Source: Drosophila persimilis
Lineage: Eukaryota > Arthropoda > Insecta > Diptera > Drosophilidae
NCBI RefSeq assembly: GCF_003286085.1
Contig: NW_020825288.1
Coordinates: 5,642,001-5,706,000 of the forward strand
Direction of reading: 5' to 3'
Length of the DNA: 64,000 bases
Of this stretch, positions 1 through 14,600 are shown piece by piece. Within the stretch, counting starts at the first letter, position 1, and the number at the start of each line of letters is the position of its first letter. Position numbers and translations under genes: made by a program. The notes below the pieces were generated by a model. That model was not told the origin of the DNA. It ran no database searches and saw nothing but the letters and a program-made list of their open reading frames with translations.

Positions 1-3000
1 TATACTGTCTAGTCAATGCTCTTACACATTTCTATTTAATTGTTGCCTGAAGTTAGACAGCAGTTCCAGATGTTTGCCTAACAAATGACATAATCAGTGA
101 CTATAATTAGCTTGAAAGCGTTTTAAGACTAATGTTCCTGCTGGATGACAAAGGGTTAATCTAGCTGCTGTCATGCGGGTCTGGGAACATTTCGGGGGGA
201 CTCGACTTTCAAATATTCATGATGTAACTGCAGTGGGCACCCACAGATCTATGCCTCACTTGCAAAGAGTGTTACGGATTCGGCCTTCTCTTGGTATCTA
301 GTAAAGCCTTAGTGTCTGCTTTGTTTGGCATTTGCGCGTGTTTAATTGTAAGCAACCTCAAACAATTAGCTGCTTGAAGTGCAGTAAATTTTGAATTTTT
401 ATGTACATATTGGTTTTGCCGGAGAGGCGATGCGGCCACCGTTTGGGTCGTGCGGTCGTTTTCACAGTGGAATTCGGGGGCCGCCGATCAACAGGTGTGG
501 GAAGCCCCACAAAACAGTAATCACAGATGAGCTCAGCTCCCATTTGGCCGGCCTTTCCTCGCTTTCCTCGCCAGACAATGGGACTCGATGCGGCTTGCCG
601 AACTTTCCACCAGCCAGCCCCACACAGTTTGGGCTAACAAGAGCAAGGGCCCATTGTGTAGTGTATCATCGGCTGCCGACGGACGACTTTTGGCCATTCC
701 GATCGGCCCAAGCCCAAGCTTTCCTCCATACAGCGCCCACCCAAGACGTCCCCTAATAGCGTCTCACCTGCTGCCGCCACCGCCACCGCCGCCGCTTCTT
801 TTGGCTGCTTTTTTTCTGTTTTATTAATAGCAATTAGTTGGCTTGAACGCTGCTGGCGGAAAAAAGCAAAACAAAACAAAAACAAAAAGAAAAATTATAT
901 TGTCTGGAAGTTGCGGTTTCTTGTTTGTTGGCTTTCCTGTTGGTTTATCTGTGTTTCTTTTTTATGTGGCGCAAAATTTGTGGTTTCCATGTGCCGCCTG
1001 ATGCGAAATTGTTGCAAGTCGCACCACAACTGCCTACACCGGTACATGGATGGGGCATGCGAATGTGCGAGATATATGCTTGTCAAGTTGAAAATTATTT
1101 GGCTGAACATTTAAATGCCTTGAACTCGATTGAACCCGTCGAATGCGGTGCAGCATTCACACCGATCACAAACTGGTGTGGTGCCTTTTTCCTTACCAAA
1201 GAGATTGTCTAATCAAAAGTGAAGAAAACATTAAATACCAAAATTATGTCATGAGTCTCTGTTTGCTGTTTGCTGTTGGAGGTGCTGCTGCTGCTGATGC
1301 CGCAGTGCAGGCAGGCAGTCGCAGATAGAGATGTGGCACAGTCGGATAAACGTAATTACCTAATGCTCGTATAAATACGAGTAGAAAGATGCAAGCCGCG
1401 AAGAAAAATAATAACTGACGAGACTGCTGTCTCCCCAGTTGGGGCACAATTGCTAATTGCACTTTGCATGGGGCAGCGGCAGGGACCCGGACCGGGACCG
1501 GGGCCGAGGCCGAGGCCTGTCAGATGCCAAGGCAATTGAATGAAATTTGAATTTCCAATTAGGGCTACCTACCCGTACCCTCAGAACGCACCAGCAGCTG
1601 CTGCTGACTGGGGACTGTGCTCTATGCTGACGTCTTCACTACACGTTGATAAGAAACAAACCCCCTTCGCCTTATCGGAGATCAGTCGTTGAGCTCTTTT
1701 TGGCAAATGTTTCCCGCTATCTGGCAAACATTTTGCGGTGAAAGTGACGCAGTCGCAGATACAAATGCGGCAATTCTGAAAAAAACACAGTCAGATATTC
1801 ATTGTTGTTTATACAAATTTCCTGGCAATGTTTTGGCTGTGGCTGGGGCATGTCATAACCTTAGCCTAGACCTCACACATTACCAGAGTCAGCACCCATC
1901 CTTTGCCCCCTCCTATCGCATACACGAGGTCGCCGAAGATATAAATTACCAGTCAAGTGGCCTGGCTTGGACTGGCCTACCAACATTTTTGGGCCACTGC
2001 CTACTGCTGACGGCCTACTGCCGACTGGCACTCTGCTGACTGGTGGCTTTTTCATGGCTTCCGTCGCCAGTTGCCGCTGCCGTTGCCGTTGCCAAAATCA
2101 ATGAAAATTTTCAGCTTCCGCTGTCCTTTCGCCCCCGTCCATCCTGGAGCGGAAAAGGAAAAGAGAAAGGGAAAGGGAAGGCGCTGTGTGGTGTCGGAGA
2201 CCAAGCCAAAAGAGGATTCTGAAATTGGGGCCGGGCGAGGCAATAATTGTTATTACACCATCCGTTTGGTCTGGTATTTATTTTGCATATGTGATTGCAT
2301 ATGTATCGGCATCTGCATCTGTATCTGTATTGGGTTGGAATCCGAGAGGAAACACCTCTAGCTACAACAGATACACTATAATTATTGGGTCAGAAAGCGC
2401 TTTCAAATGATTCCTCAAGTAGGAGACCTTGAATGTATTTTCTTGTAGATTTTAAGTGTTTGTTAATCCGGCTATCTTTGAGATAAAAAGTTGAGTATCT
2501 TGCAGTTCTCCCCCACGATTATTTGCATAAAAAACAAGTGATGAATATTTTACTGAAGATAAGACTATTATATCCACAAATATTGTATGACATTCATGGC
2601 TAAAGAATTATTTGCACTTGCATTGCCTTTTACAGAGAATTTGTTGGTCGGGGAGTACGCAGATTTTTAATTCCTTATTTAGTATTTTGTTTGCAATGTT
2701 TCCGGGTTGTAAACACACAAAAAGTGTTCTGCATGTTTTTGGGAAGGTCATGTTAGGCCCGGGGCACCGTGGACTGGCAGGTGGCAGGTCAAATTAAAAT
2801 TCATTTTATGGGCTCAAAAGCGAGGAAAGCCCAAGCCAAAGCCAAAGCCAAAACCGGAGCATTAGGTAAGGCCTTTGTTTTGTGGGTGGATGGGAAAATG
2901 TAATAATTCCGAAATGACCCTCAAAGTACGTGGAAATAATTACGCAAGCGTTTCCACCAGCCCTCCCACCCTCCAACGGTAAATTCAATTTGGCCTGGGG

Positions 3001-5173
3001 AAAATCTGCAACTGCAGCGCATATCTCGGGTCATCAATTTCTTATTCGGATCGGATTCGGATTGGACGGGGGATGGGATGCTGGGGATGGCTTTGGTTTC
3101 GACTAAAGTACACGAGACAAATTCCGTTTGCCAAAGCATAAATCTGGCAGCCAACACACAAAACATGCAGCAAAAGAAAAACACAGAGAGAGAGAGAACA
3201 AACAACAAAATGAGAAGACAAACAAATAGTCAGAGATACGGATACGGACACGGATACGGGTGCAGATGCAGATGCAGATATTTTTTGTTGCTTCTGGGAC
3301 TGGAGCTGGAGCTGGGGGGATGCAATTGCATGGCAGACATGTTGAAAACATTTCGGGGGACATGTGTAATTTCTCACGTGCTACTGTGGTCCCCCGCCAT
3401 CGCGTTCGCCCTGCTGCCACCTCCACAGTGGCGGAGGAGACACAGGAGAGAAGCAGAAGACTGCAAACAAACAAAATGCCAAATGAAACAAACAATAAAA
3501 TTGTTTGTATGTAGCACACGGTGCATAAAGGGGAAGTGCTTAAAAAATAATAGTAAATTACACAGAGAAGCGCCGTGCCAGGCCACGCCCACCAAGAGGG
3601 AAACTCTCGCCGCCATGCCACCGGGTGCTGGTGCTGGTGCTGCCACTGCCATGCATGACAAGCTTGCGTTATTTTTAGGGGCAAGCTGATTTAATCCCAC
3701 GCTCAAGGAAGGCAGGAGCAGCTTAGGGGCAGGGACTGGGACAGGGACAGGTCCGGGGCCGGGTCCAGGTCCAGGCAAAACAATAAAGGGGGGCGTTGAA
3801 GAGTTAACGGTTTACTCACCTAACCCGCCCAGAGTGCCGCAATTTGCAACGCCACAACTGCCTCAGAACCAGGGAGAGCCAGCAGTTGCATCTGGCTGTG
3901 GCTGTGGCTCTGGCTCCTGCTTTGACTCTGGCTCTGGGATGGTCCTCTTCCATGGATGTACTTGTTCAAGGGGAAAGCGAATATGGAAATTAGAACTGGT
4001 CGACGAATTGTACTACAGTTTTTCCATCCAAAGTGAAATTTAAATTCAAAACGAGTTCATTTTTGTGCGGATTAAATGAAATTTCCTCTAATTGTTTTGC
4101 CCGCCATTTGGGGCGATTTGAGAATTCATGGCATAAGTGTTCCGTTTCGGATTATTCTAAGTGAGAATAAATAACCAGATGGCCATTATCCGAGTATAAT
4201 GGGAAATGCGATAGAAGAGGAAAATATAATTGAGCTGAGGCTCCACATACGGAATGCATTTTATCTTTTGAAATTTAGATGCAATGTTTCGCTTTGTATT
4301 CAGTATGAAGCCCAGAACTTATTCCATTACTATAAAGTACTGCTGCAGATATGATTTATTAAGTTCTAAGGAATATAAATGTCCGAATTCGGCGACTCAT
4401 TCGCAGCTGAGATAAAAATATTTTCATTAATTTCGGTTTGTTCGGTGGTTCTGTTCTCTTTTGTGAGCTGCGCTTCTCCTCCTAGTTGGCCCAGACTCGG
4501 GACTCGAGACTCGCATTGTTCTCGGTTCCCATTGTGGTCCTGCCAGTGGAAGAGCCTGGCAATGCTGTTGCTATTGCCGTTGCTGTTGGTTGCCGAGAAG
4601 AAACACTAAACAATACAGCAAAATTACTTAATTTCATGTTGGTCTAATCAAGTTGCCATTGCCATTGCCGAGGCAGGCAGGCAGGCGACGACGAGTGTGT
4701 GGCTGGCACGGAACGTCCTCCGCACAAAGGCGACCACCGACGAGAGGGAGCCATAGGAGCAGCGGCTGCAGCTATAGGCAGGTGTATTGGCGAGGCGGGT
4801 GGGTGGACAGGTGGCCCTGCCTTCAAATAATGCGCCGTTGCCGTGTGCCAGGTTAACGTGTGTACATCGTACATCCCCCCTCTCCTCGCGGCGTCCCCAC
4901 CCACTCGTGTGTTAGCCACAACGGAACGCTTAGTGGCAGCACTTATGCGGCAGGCAGGCCAAGAGCGGAGAGAAAATGAAGAAGAGACATGAAATGGAAA
5001 ATGGAAAACCAAAAAAAAAAGCAACAAAAAATACAACATGAAATAGGTGGACAGCTAAACGCTGAGAAATGGGGCCAAACGCTAGAAGGCATTCAAGATT
5101 TGAGTTGGTCTTCAGCCAGGGCCCATGTAAATTTCAAACTGTGTCAATGCCGGGGCTTCCGTTTCCTCTCTCT

Positions 5174-5204
<31 letters not shown>

Positions 5205-6883
5205 ACCCTCACACAGAAAGCTGGCCTGTACCGCCTTTGGCCACTTGAGATGCAAACAGGTAAAAAGAAATTTAAACATTTGCCTACTCCAACACGCACC
5301 GTCGCGTCGCACACATACACTCGTGCATGCACTGATGCTCACACACACAGACTCACGCACACTGCAAGAATCGCACAGGGATATGGACGTGGCCCCAACT
5401 GGAACGAAACATTGGTAAAACGGTCATCTGCAATAGGCAGCAGCAGCAGCAGAAGCAGCAGCAGCTGTTGCTGTTGTTGTGGAACACCATGAAAGTGGAA
5501 CATTCTGACCGAGTGACCGTGCCGTGTCCGACCGACCGCCTGCTGGGATACGACACGGCTCAGCATGGGCAGGGCAGAGCAGGGCAGCAGAGCCGGACTG
5601 GTCTTGAGTCGCCTGATAAATTGGCAGCGACATTTCAGCCAAAACTTGACAATTAACAGCTGAAATACATGAGCTCTGCTCTGCTCTGCTCAGCGGGCAC
5701 GTGTACGTTCATGTGCCTGTGCATGTGCATGTGTATGTGTGTTTTGTGTAATTAAAAGCAAAGGAGACAGGCGGGAAATTGCTCTGCTTAAATGTTCTTT
5801 CTTGGCGCTGCCTGCCTGCCTGCCTGCCCGGTCGGTGGTCTCCCATCTTGGACAAGATTGAGTGCGCCACCAAAAATTATGCTGCCAAGTGGCACCGATG
5901 CATCCTGTAGCTGCTGCCCAAAATTTACTTTAGCAGAGGGAGCTATATGTTCGTTTGTGTGTGTGTGCTTATTGTCTGTGTGTCAAGGCTATGCTAAAAT
6001 TTTGTCCAGAACATTTGCACATTTTTGATTTGTTATGTTGTGGTGCACTGCGAGAAGTTTCTAGGCCATATTTGGAAAGTTGCCCTGAAGTATGCAATGG
6101 TTTTCTGTGAGGAATCATGGAATGGAATGCGGAGACTGCTTCTGGAATGGTCTTTATTTGCGGGTGAAATTTATATTGTTAAAGTGAATTGATTTCTCCT
6201 GCAAGGCGTGTGTCCATCAATCAACTCCTTCATTCCTTTATTCATCAAAAGCATTCATCATCCTACTTCAAGTAATCAATTATTGTAAGCCTACCCAAAG
6301 ACACACGCATTTCGGACAATGAATTTTAAAATATCAATAGATATTTGCTGTCTATTTTTGCCTAAAAGAGACCACTTAAGTTTACAAAACGCAACAGACT
6401 TTGTACACCGATAATGAAAGTGCAATTATCTCTCTGTCCCTCCAATTAAGTGCCCCATCTTTCCACTACTTTGTAGCCCCAAGAAGAATCTACAAGAAAC
6501 CTCAGCGGGAAGTTTTCTGTGAGTGTTAAATCTCAAAACAAACCCATGACCAAATATGCCGCATGCTGATGCTGAGGCCGTAACAGTGCACGTGGTGGCC
6601 AAAAAATAAAATAAACTGCACACAGATACACTCTCAGCGGAGCGGACGCCGGCAGCGACAGCAACAGCGACAGCAACAGCAGCGGCGACGACGCTGCGAT
6701 AAGATAAAGCGCACGATGACAAAAAGCACCCAGAGCTACTACTATGACGACGACGACGTCGTCGGCGGCTGCCACGAAGTACTCCATGCAACAGCGATGC
6801 CAACGCCAACGCCAACGCCGACGTCGACGCCATGGACACGGACTGGCTGCTGTTGGCTGGCTGGCTGGGCGCTCGCTTGCGAG
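1..6883. other. Intergenic region upstream of the calcium-binding protein gene
   Basis: No reading frame here has the codon use or splice context of a fly gene. The open stretches, such as 203 codons at 3078-3689 on the plus strand, run through simple repeats and translate to repetitive Gly/Arg/Cys or Ser/Val tracts. Visible content: CA dinucleotides near 5174-5216, a CAG/CTG run near 5438-5480, GATACGG-type hexamers near 3235-3280, and AT-rich unique DNA. A decanucleotide matching the MEF2 consensus YTAWWWWTAR lies at 3669-3678. It may hold enhancers for the downstream gene, but the sequence does not prove this. Confidence 0.55.
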
Positions 6884-6890
6884 TATAAAA
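6884..6890 (+). promoter_or_regulatory. TATA box of the Scp2-like gene
   Basis: TATAAAA sits in GC-rich surroundings. About 30 bases downstream, near 6914, is the expected transcription start, followed by a purine-rich leader and a donor site at 7008. It is the only clear TATA box upstream of the coding exons in the right orientation. I see no perfect initiator motif. Confidence 0.65.
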
Positions 6891-6913
6891 GCCGCTGGCT
6901 CGGCCCGAGCGAG

Positions 6914-7007
6914 CAACACAGAACGGCGAACCGCGTTGCCGAGCACACGAGCCCAGAGCCCAGAGTCCAGAGCCCAGAGAGTGGAAGCCACAAATTGCAG
7001 TCAAACG
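6914..7007 (+). other. Non-coding first exon (5' UTR) of the Scp2-like gene
   Basis: The exon is inferred from a TATA box 30 bases upstream and the donor AACG|GTAAAG at 7008. It is rich in CAGAGCCCAGAG-type repeats and has no start codon that would continue into the coding exon. The next 5' UTR exon probably starts at 11151, after the acceptor GTTGCAG. The exact start point is a guess from TATA spacing. Confidence 0.5.
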
Positions 7008-10000
7008 GTAAAGTGAAACATTCGACTCTTTCGTTGTGTGAGTGGTGCAGGTGCAGCGGATGCAGTTGGAGCTGCTACTTCGCTGGAGTGTTAATGTTGG
7101 TGTAGCCCGTGTGCCTGTGCCCGTGTGTTTGTGTTGAGAGTTTCCGTTAAAAAAACAAAACAAAAAATAACACCTCAAAATTTTTGAAGAACAATTTTCA
7201 AACCCGACAAAAGAACAAGCGAGCGCAAGAACAAGAACAAGCCAAAAGTAACGAGCAAAAGTGCCCCAAAGAATAAGAGCAAGTGGGAGGAGAACAGGAA
7301 CCAGAGGCCCAGTTTTCCTTGAGTTGTGCTCTTGGCTAAGTGGGCAGATAGTTTCTAAAGGAACGGTAACGGTTACGGTAACGGTAGCAGTACAAGAGGG
7401 GACGGACACGGACACGGACCCGGACAAGTAAAAGAAAATTTTGTACTTCTCCACCTTTTCGCTGCTGCCATAATGAATTCATTTGAAAGTGCTGCTCGCT
7501 CGGCCACAAGTTTCTCATAAAGTTTTTGCCCAGAGGGAGAAGAAACAAAAAATAATAGCGCAATGTGCCAACACCAGACAGATTCGTCCTCGAAGGATCC
7601 TCGTCCTCGTCGTCCTCGTCGTCCGCGTCGTCCGCGTCGTCCTGCCAGTGCGCTTGTTGTTTGGTCAGGCGGCATGCGTCGCAGGCCTTAGGCCGCGCAT
7701 TGTCTTCCTTCTCCTTCGTAGGCGCTGTTCCAGTTGCGGCCCAGTAGAGTAAATTAAATGTAAATTAATGCAAATTACACGAAATTACTGGCTGGCCGGA
7801 CCCGCACTCGGATGGACAGTGCAACAAAAGCAGAGAACCTGGTGCTCCGCTTGCAGTTTGCGGTTCGCCCATGGAGCTGCATCAGCAGATAAAGAGCTAG
7901 CGACAACGCCGCTTTGCATTGTCTATTATTTTAAATTGGTTGCGCAAATTTACGGCAGCGCAAAAGTAATTAGTGACCGTTGAAAAAACTGTGCCACTGC
8001 CCCGCACTCAAAGCGGAACGGAACGGAACGGAGAAAGAATCCATACCCGGACTGGGACTGCCACTGGGAATTGAACAGCGGCTGAGACTGCCCATTGCCG
8101 ATTGGCGATTGGGTCATTTGGTCAATGGGGCCAGTGGGGGATTAAACAACTTAAAGTTTTCCGATTGTCTGAAGGCCTGTCAATCAATGTTAGAATTGAT
8201 ATTTTAGATATCTGAGGAGCAATACTCTTTTCCCCATGGGAGGAGAACATTCGATTTGCAATCAGAAAACAAACAAAACAATTTAAAAATTGTATGAAAA
8301 ATTGGTCAATATTTGTTCAGCTCGATTGTAGCATACTTTTCAGCAGGTGATATTTTTTGCAATTGTCATCAAGACTGCAATCCCTCCTGATTTATTGCCA
8401 ATTTGTCGCCGTGTGCGTTCTGTGTGTTTATGGATTCTGCAGAGCCAACCAAAATTGGGTTTATGCAAATGAAATTGGGCCTCAAGACCGCTCTGTCTAA
8501 TTCCATTTTCTCAATAAATTGTGGAATCAAATCAAATCGCCCATTCCATAGCTCACAGGCCACTAAAACAGCAATTAAAATGTTGATGTCTTCATATATT
8601 GAAATTTATAACTTTGCTGGTGGATATTTATGCGGAGATGGCCCATAAAAAATAAGCGAGGCGCTGCCATATTGAGTTTATTAGAAACACATCTCGAAAA
8701 GAAAGGAAGGAGAGGAAAGGGAAACTCTAAGAGCAACTAATTAACGACCGTTCAGCGATGTTGGTTAATGTGGTTGCCTCGTGCCACGAAAGCCAGGCAC
8801 CATTTGTGGCTGGCAGCGTTTGGTTTTTATGCATTGGCGCATGAGTATTGGTAATTAAAGGAGAGGGGCGGAGCGGGGCGGTGCGGGGAGATGGCAGCTC
8901 GAAATTCACAGAATGCAAATGCCACAACGGCAAACAGCGGTGGAACAGGGCGTATGCGTAATCTGCTTTCCGCCGAATTCAATTTGTGCGCATATTTAAT
9001 TATTAATTTCGCAGATAAACAATACTGGCGTCAGGCTATTGAAAGGCTTTAAAATCCATTGCATTTGCAACTTTCCACTTTCGAATTAAAGGCGACTCAT
9101 TGGCTTAAATTACGTATTCGTCCTGTCGAGCAGGCAGTCTTATAGGTCTTATGGCACGTGGCAGACAGCCTGACAGCCGAAAAGCAATTGCGAATCGAAA
9201 TGAATTGAAAAGCGCGCCAAATTGAATTTCACATTTGTTGCTGTGTTTGCCAGGCTCTTAGTAAGTTGAGATCTGTATATTTTTTGTACAGGCTACCAAT
9301 ATGTATTTTTTATTCATTTCTGCTTTCCTCTCGCTCTGTGCGATTCCACGTGATGTTAATTGATGCGCACGTAGAAAATTAATGAACTGTGACAGTCGGA
9401 TATGGATGTGGGTGAGAGTGTTTGTGCGGCATGTCCTGTGCGTGTACGTGTGTAAAATGCAATATGAAGGTGACACTAAAGGCAACATTGTGTGCAACAT
9501 AATTATACAATATTAATTATTAATATATCTCATTATCAAGCGATTATTTATTCTTTCGGAATAATGTGTAAATGTATGCCGTATGTCAGGGAATTTGTAT
9601 GTTTTTGCCCGCATTGAGACACTTGACTGCAAATTTAAGCTATTTGAATATACGTATTTAAGCTAGCTGCTTAGAGCAGTCTCCACTTTAAATCATACAC
9701 TTTTGATGGGAATCCCCCTCATCTTCCATTACCCAATTATGAAAAGTGAAAACGTACAAGCCTCTTAACAAAATTTATCCGCATCTTGATGGTCTGTAAG
9801 CGATAAAATCAACATCCTTAGGTACCTGCAGGTGCCTTGGCTGCTATGATCCTTGCCTTTTCAGCCAACTCAGCCAATATTAGCTTTAGTGAGTGGCAAA
9901 CCGCTTACCTGCAGCTGACCAAAAGCATTCTACGAGTTGAAAGCATTCTTTCCCATTTTACGCTCATGAGCATATCAAATTTGCGACTCGGAGATATTCC

Positions 10001-11150
10001 ATTTAATTTTATTTCCAAGGCAAAGTGCATTTTCTAAAACTAAACAAAACAAAAGGGGCAGCAGCCAGCACATTGCGAATGCTTTGACTTTGCTGCCGCC
10101 GGCACCAGCAGCCAACAGCCATCAGCCATCGGCCATCGGCATTACTTGGCCAACGGTTTGGTCGTTGTCGTTGTAGTTGTCGTTGTCGTTGTCGTTGTCA
10201 TGTTCATTGCATTCCACTCGACAACCCTGCTGCAATTTCCGTCTGTTGTGGAATTATGCTCTGACTGCCTTTGCCTTTCCGAGACGAGATGAATAAAATG
10301 GCAGGGCAGGCAGCATGGGAGATGGGATGAGATGAGAGCCACCGTCCCCGAAAGTAAAACTAAAGTAAATATTGCGATGGGCCCTGGCCACGCCCTGGTG
10401 CCACGCCCCGACCATCCATGCCGCTTAATGGCAGTTAAGCAAACACGAGGGCTTTCAGGAGGAATGGCAATGACCATGCCTTTTGATGATTTGCTGCGGA
10501 TGGCTCATGGCATGGCCTGGCAACCTGATGCCAGTGAATTCCGCCATATATGCTCTCGTATGCTCTTACTCTCGTAGTTTTGTTTAATTTAGCACATGGC
10601 CCCGTGCCCCAGCCTCCTGCCAGCCTGCTTCCGCTCAGGTCTCCCCTGTGGCCGCCCTGCCCTCGGTGTGCTTTTGATTGAAGGTTAAATGAGCCAAGCA
10701 GCTCTCGCACACACAAAGGGAGCAAGAAGCAGGCTGCCTCAGCTAAAGCCATTGCCTGCATTTGTGTCACATTTGGCTCAAGCCCCCTCGCCCTGCCTCG
10801 TTCCCGCATCGCCAGGATGCGTTTGCATTACGCGAAGCTCCTTTTCTTTTTGCATTCTTAGGCAGTCTTGTTTTATTTCCTTTGGCTGAATTAGTTCCCA
10901 TAAACAAAGCCAGTCAACTAGAGCAGACCCAATCCGTTCTGGTTTTGGCTCTTTACCAGCTTCCTCCTGGCCATGACTGCTAATTTTACGATACGACCTC
11001 TTCCTTGGCACAGCCAGAAATTCGAAAAGCTGTCTCACTACGAAATACACTTCATTTCCATATTTGATTATATTTGCCAAGCGCTGCAACTGCCTCTGGC
11101 TCTCCCCATATAATTGAGTATTGCTATTTTATCCATTGTTGTCGTTGCAG
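7008..11150 (+). other. First intron of the Scp2-like gene (~4.1 kb)
   Basis: This intron in the 5' UTR is bounded by GTAAAG and TTGCAG. It holds TCGTCC hexamers near 7600-7640 and GTTGTC hexamers near 10158-10200. No second promoter or nested gene could be supported. Long first introns of fly muscle and neural genes often carry enhancers; that is an inference here. Confidence 0.5.
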
Positions 11151-11275
11151 TTTCCCCATTTCCGTTTAGCGAGGAGCAAAGATAATAGCAACAGCAGCAG
11201 CAGCAGCCACAGCAGCGTACAGCCAATAAAAGCGCACTAAATAAAATAACAACAATTTGAACAACAACCAGAATA

Positions 11276-11333
11276 ATGTCGATCTCCGATTTCCGCAAGA
11301 AGAAGCTTCTGTTCCTGTTCAACGTGTTCTTTG
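11276..11333 (+). CDS. Scp2: Scp2-like gene, coding exon 1
   Basis: It encodes MSISDFRKKKLLFLFNVFF plus the first base of an Asp codon (phase 1). The donor is TTTG|GTGAGT. The same transcript exon probably begins at 11151, after GTTGCAG, giving 125 bases of leader that contain CAG repeats. The A/K/L-rich helix is the first helix of EF-hand 1. Confidence 0.9.
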
Positions 11334-11586
11334 GTGAGTACTCGTACAAGGGGTCGTATGCGTGCCAGAATGATGAATGGCCGATGATAGGGGCACCAGC
11401 ATGGAGTTTCTCAAGAGAAACCACAGCAATCGATGTCGGTGTGTGGGTGTGCGGGAGAGTTATTGGCCAAATCGAAAGGAGAAATTCCGCTTTCGTATCG
11501 CACAGAAAAACTTTGATTAGATTGCACTCGATTTGTTTCAGAGTTCTTTAATGGGGGATTGTTAAATGGGTCAAATACATCACACA

Positions 11587-11629
<43 letters not shown>

Positions 11630-14600
11630 GTCTATTGACTGCTGTCAGGAGTGGGAAATGGGAAATGGAAAAGGATTTCAGTTATTATCCTTTGGGACAC
11701 TCATAATACGAATGACATATATTAGCATGCCATTCCGTTTCGCCGACATCTTCTTGCAGATTTGGCAAGCCGACAAGACAAGACAAGACGGCAGGCAGTC
11801 CTCGTTGCGTATACGTAATATGACCCAAAACATGAATTCCATTTGAATGCGCCAAGCGCACTCGACTCTATTCCGTTTTCAAAGGCTGCAACTTGTCAGA
11901 GAAGTCAAACAAAACTTGCCACATTTAAAATTGAATTAAAACGCATGCAAATGCCAAAAAAAGAAGCGAAAACTTTCGAGGAGTGCGCGCGGCAACCGCA
12001 GTGACTGTGGGCAAAGGTTAAGTTAAGTGCTTTTCAATTATGACTAATTCACCTTCGACGCTGGGACTGGCTTATCCTTGCTGGCAACGCCACAATGCCA
12101 GCCTCCTGCTCGTTGGCTCCTTGCCCACCCGCCGTTTGACAGCCAGCTGGTCCGGAAATAACAAAGAATACAGAGTGGCGGAGGGACAGAAAAGAGAGCC
12201 ATAAAACGCAAGCGCTAAACACTTGACACTGAAATTGAAGTGGCCGTTTGCACACCGTTGCAAATGATAATGACAGGCCCGCATGGCCAAAAGCCAAATG
12301 TTTGTAGAATGTGGCAGAGAGATGCGGGGAGACTAGTGGTTGGGGGGGTGGCAGCAGTACGGAAGGAAGTGCGAGCAGGCCGGGCAATAGTGTTTATGTT
12401 TCCACCGATGCCGATGCCGATGCCGAGGCCGAGCGGTGTCCACACTCTTGCGGCAGCCGGAACTTTGTCACAGCTGTGTGGTAGATGCATCGCTTGCCAT
12501 GAAATCCGTTTAGCCAGGCTCATATTGTTCATCGCTCTTTTCTGTTCTCTGTTCTCGGTTCATCCTCGCTCGGGTGGCAACAAACGCAAACAAAACAATG
12601 CGGGACTACTTCTACATGCACTTTACGCTCACTGCTTTCAACTGAATTGCCCGAAAAATACCAACAATGCGGACAATACTTCCTCCCCCCAAAAACAGAT
12701 GTGAACCAAAGCGGGGAAATCGACGTTAAGGACTTCGAGATGGCCATCGAGGTAAGTGGAGCGGCGGCGCTGCCGAACCAAAACGGAAACTACTGTACGA
12801 GTATACCCCATAAAAAAGCAACCGAAAAAATGTGAATAAATTTTTTGGAAAATACTTGCAAACTCTGCGAAAAATGCGAGTGTGGAGCGGTGCACTTACA
12901 TCCCCAAAAACAACAATGGGGGAAAAGGAAAAACAATGCCCGAATTGGCCAAATGTTTTTTGTTGATTTGCATGCACAGTTTGGCTCGGTGGCTCTTCTG
13001 ATAACTCAATTTGGGAGTGGGTGCTGACTGACGGTTATTGTTTCTCTGCCATTTTCAGCGCGTGTGCAAGCTGCGCGGCTGGTCTAAGGACACCCCAAAG
13101 AACAAGGAGACCTACGATTTGATGATGGAAATTTGGACTGGGCTCCGATCCAAGGCGGACAAGGATAACGATGGACAGGTGAGAGCTCCCTTCCCTTCCC
13201 TCTGTTGAGTTGTAAATTTCGTGTGGCAATGGCAACGAAAAAAAAAAGAAAGGCAACTGCATGTCAAGTGCTGCAGCTGCCTGGTTTTTGTTGAATGGCT
13301 CTGGCTTCATTGTCAGTGCCGAAAGTGCTGAAATCCATGGCCTGCCTCTCGATGCCATTGTGACAGCAGTTGACAAGTGTCCAGCACCTACACACACACA
13401 CTCACTCACTCATACATATACATACATATATAGGCCAGCACATTACAATGTCGGACGCTTTTTGCATTGTCTGGAGCCCAGGCAGACACACGAAGCCAAA
13501 AAAAGAAGAAAAACTTGTTCATAAATTTCCCTTTTTATTGGTGCGGAATTTGGGTGCTGGGTGCCGGCTAGTGGGTGGCTGGGTAAACAAATTCCCTGCC
13601 AACCAGCGGAAATTGAATTGTGAATTATTTGAGAAATGCAATCTCAATTCCGGCTGCAGAAGACCATTCACTTGCACATAGTTTTCCAGGCCGCCACGTT
13701 CTCATTACCAAGACAAAACTTTGTCATCGGCTACGGGCTCGGGAAATTGTCGCAAGTTTCCCTTTCGGCACAATGGCCATGCCATCGCATAATCGTACAG
13801 AGAGTGCAGCAAATTAAATTATAATCCAGCCCCGAACACTGCCACTATTTGTGCCATCCCATCCCAAACCGCGTGCTCCCCCGCTCAATACCAGCATCGA
13901 CCAAGGGAACCCGCAACAACGCAACCAACGCGATACAAAGCGAACAGAAATTGAAATGTCAGACCAACAAAACCTCGGCTTAGTTCTATTGAAGCGGGTT
14001 ACTGGTTACGGGCTAGGGGTATTTTGTGTTAGTACTAAACTTGACTCAGTGCGGTGTGGGGTGGGGCCGAATGAGGTAGCGGCAGCATAACTTCAAATGC
14101 AACAAAGCCACAAAAGTTTTGGCCAGTGGCCAAAGGACTTGACGGAGTTTTGCTGCCCAAATATGGCCAACTATTGTTGATGTCCTTTGTGACTCGCAGA
14201 CTATGCGGCTTAAGATTTATTGTTCTGAAGGCACGGGAATGTGCCCTCAAATTAGCTGCAAAAGTATACCTTCCAAGGTATCCACGCATGTCCCACAAGG
14301 CCATTTCAATGTAGTCCCTGCCACTTATAGGCCATAAACATCAAAATATGCAGCTATACATATATGTAGTTCGATTGCTTTTTAGAGTTCTTTTCGGGGT
14401 TTTGGCATTACAATTGGCCCAAACCTCACACAGTGTCAGTGTGCTTATTTATGGCCATATTAAAACATGGTAAAACGTAACGGCTGCTTTGGCTTGGTCG
14501 AAGATACCGCAATTAATGGGCGGAGTACTAACTGCAGTTTTAGGAGGACTGCTTACAGCTGCCAAGTTGGTCAAGGCAAAGATGTTCGATGGTCGATGGT

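Noticed and set aside
3078-3689. Overlapping 203-codon (+) and 193-codon (-) frames
   Set aside because: Both strands are open over the same repeat-rich DNA, and the translations are low-complexity.
6426-7454. 342-codon minus-strand open frame across the Scp2-like promoter
   Set aside because: It is antisense to a TATA box and leader. Its translation follows simple repeats ([27 protein letters not shown]), and it has no family resemblance.
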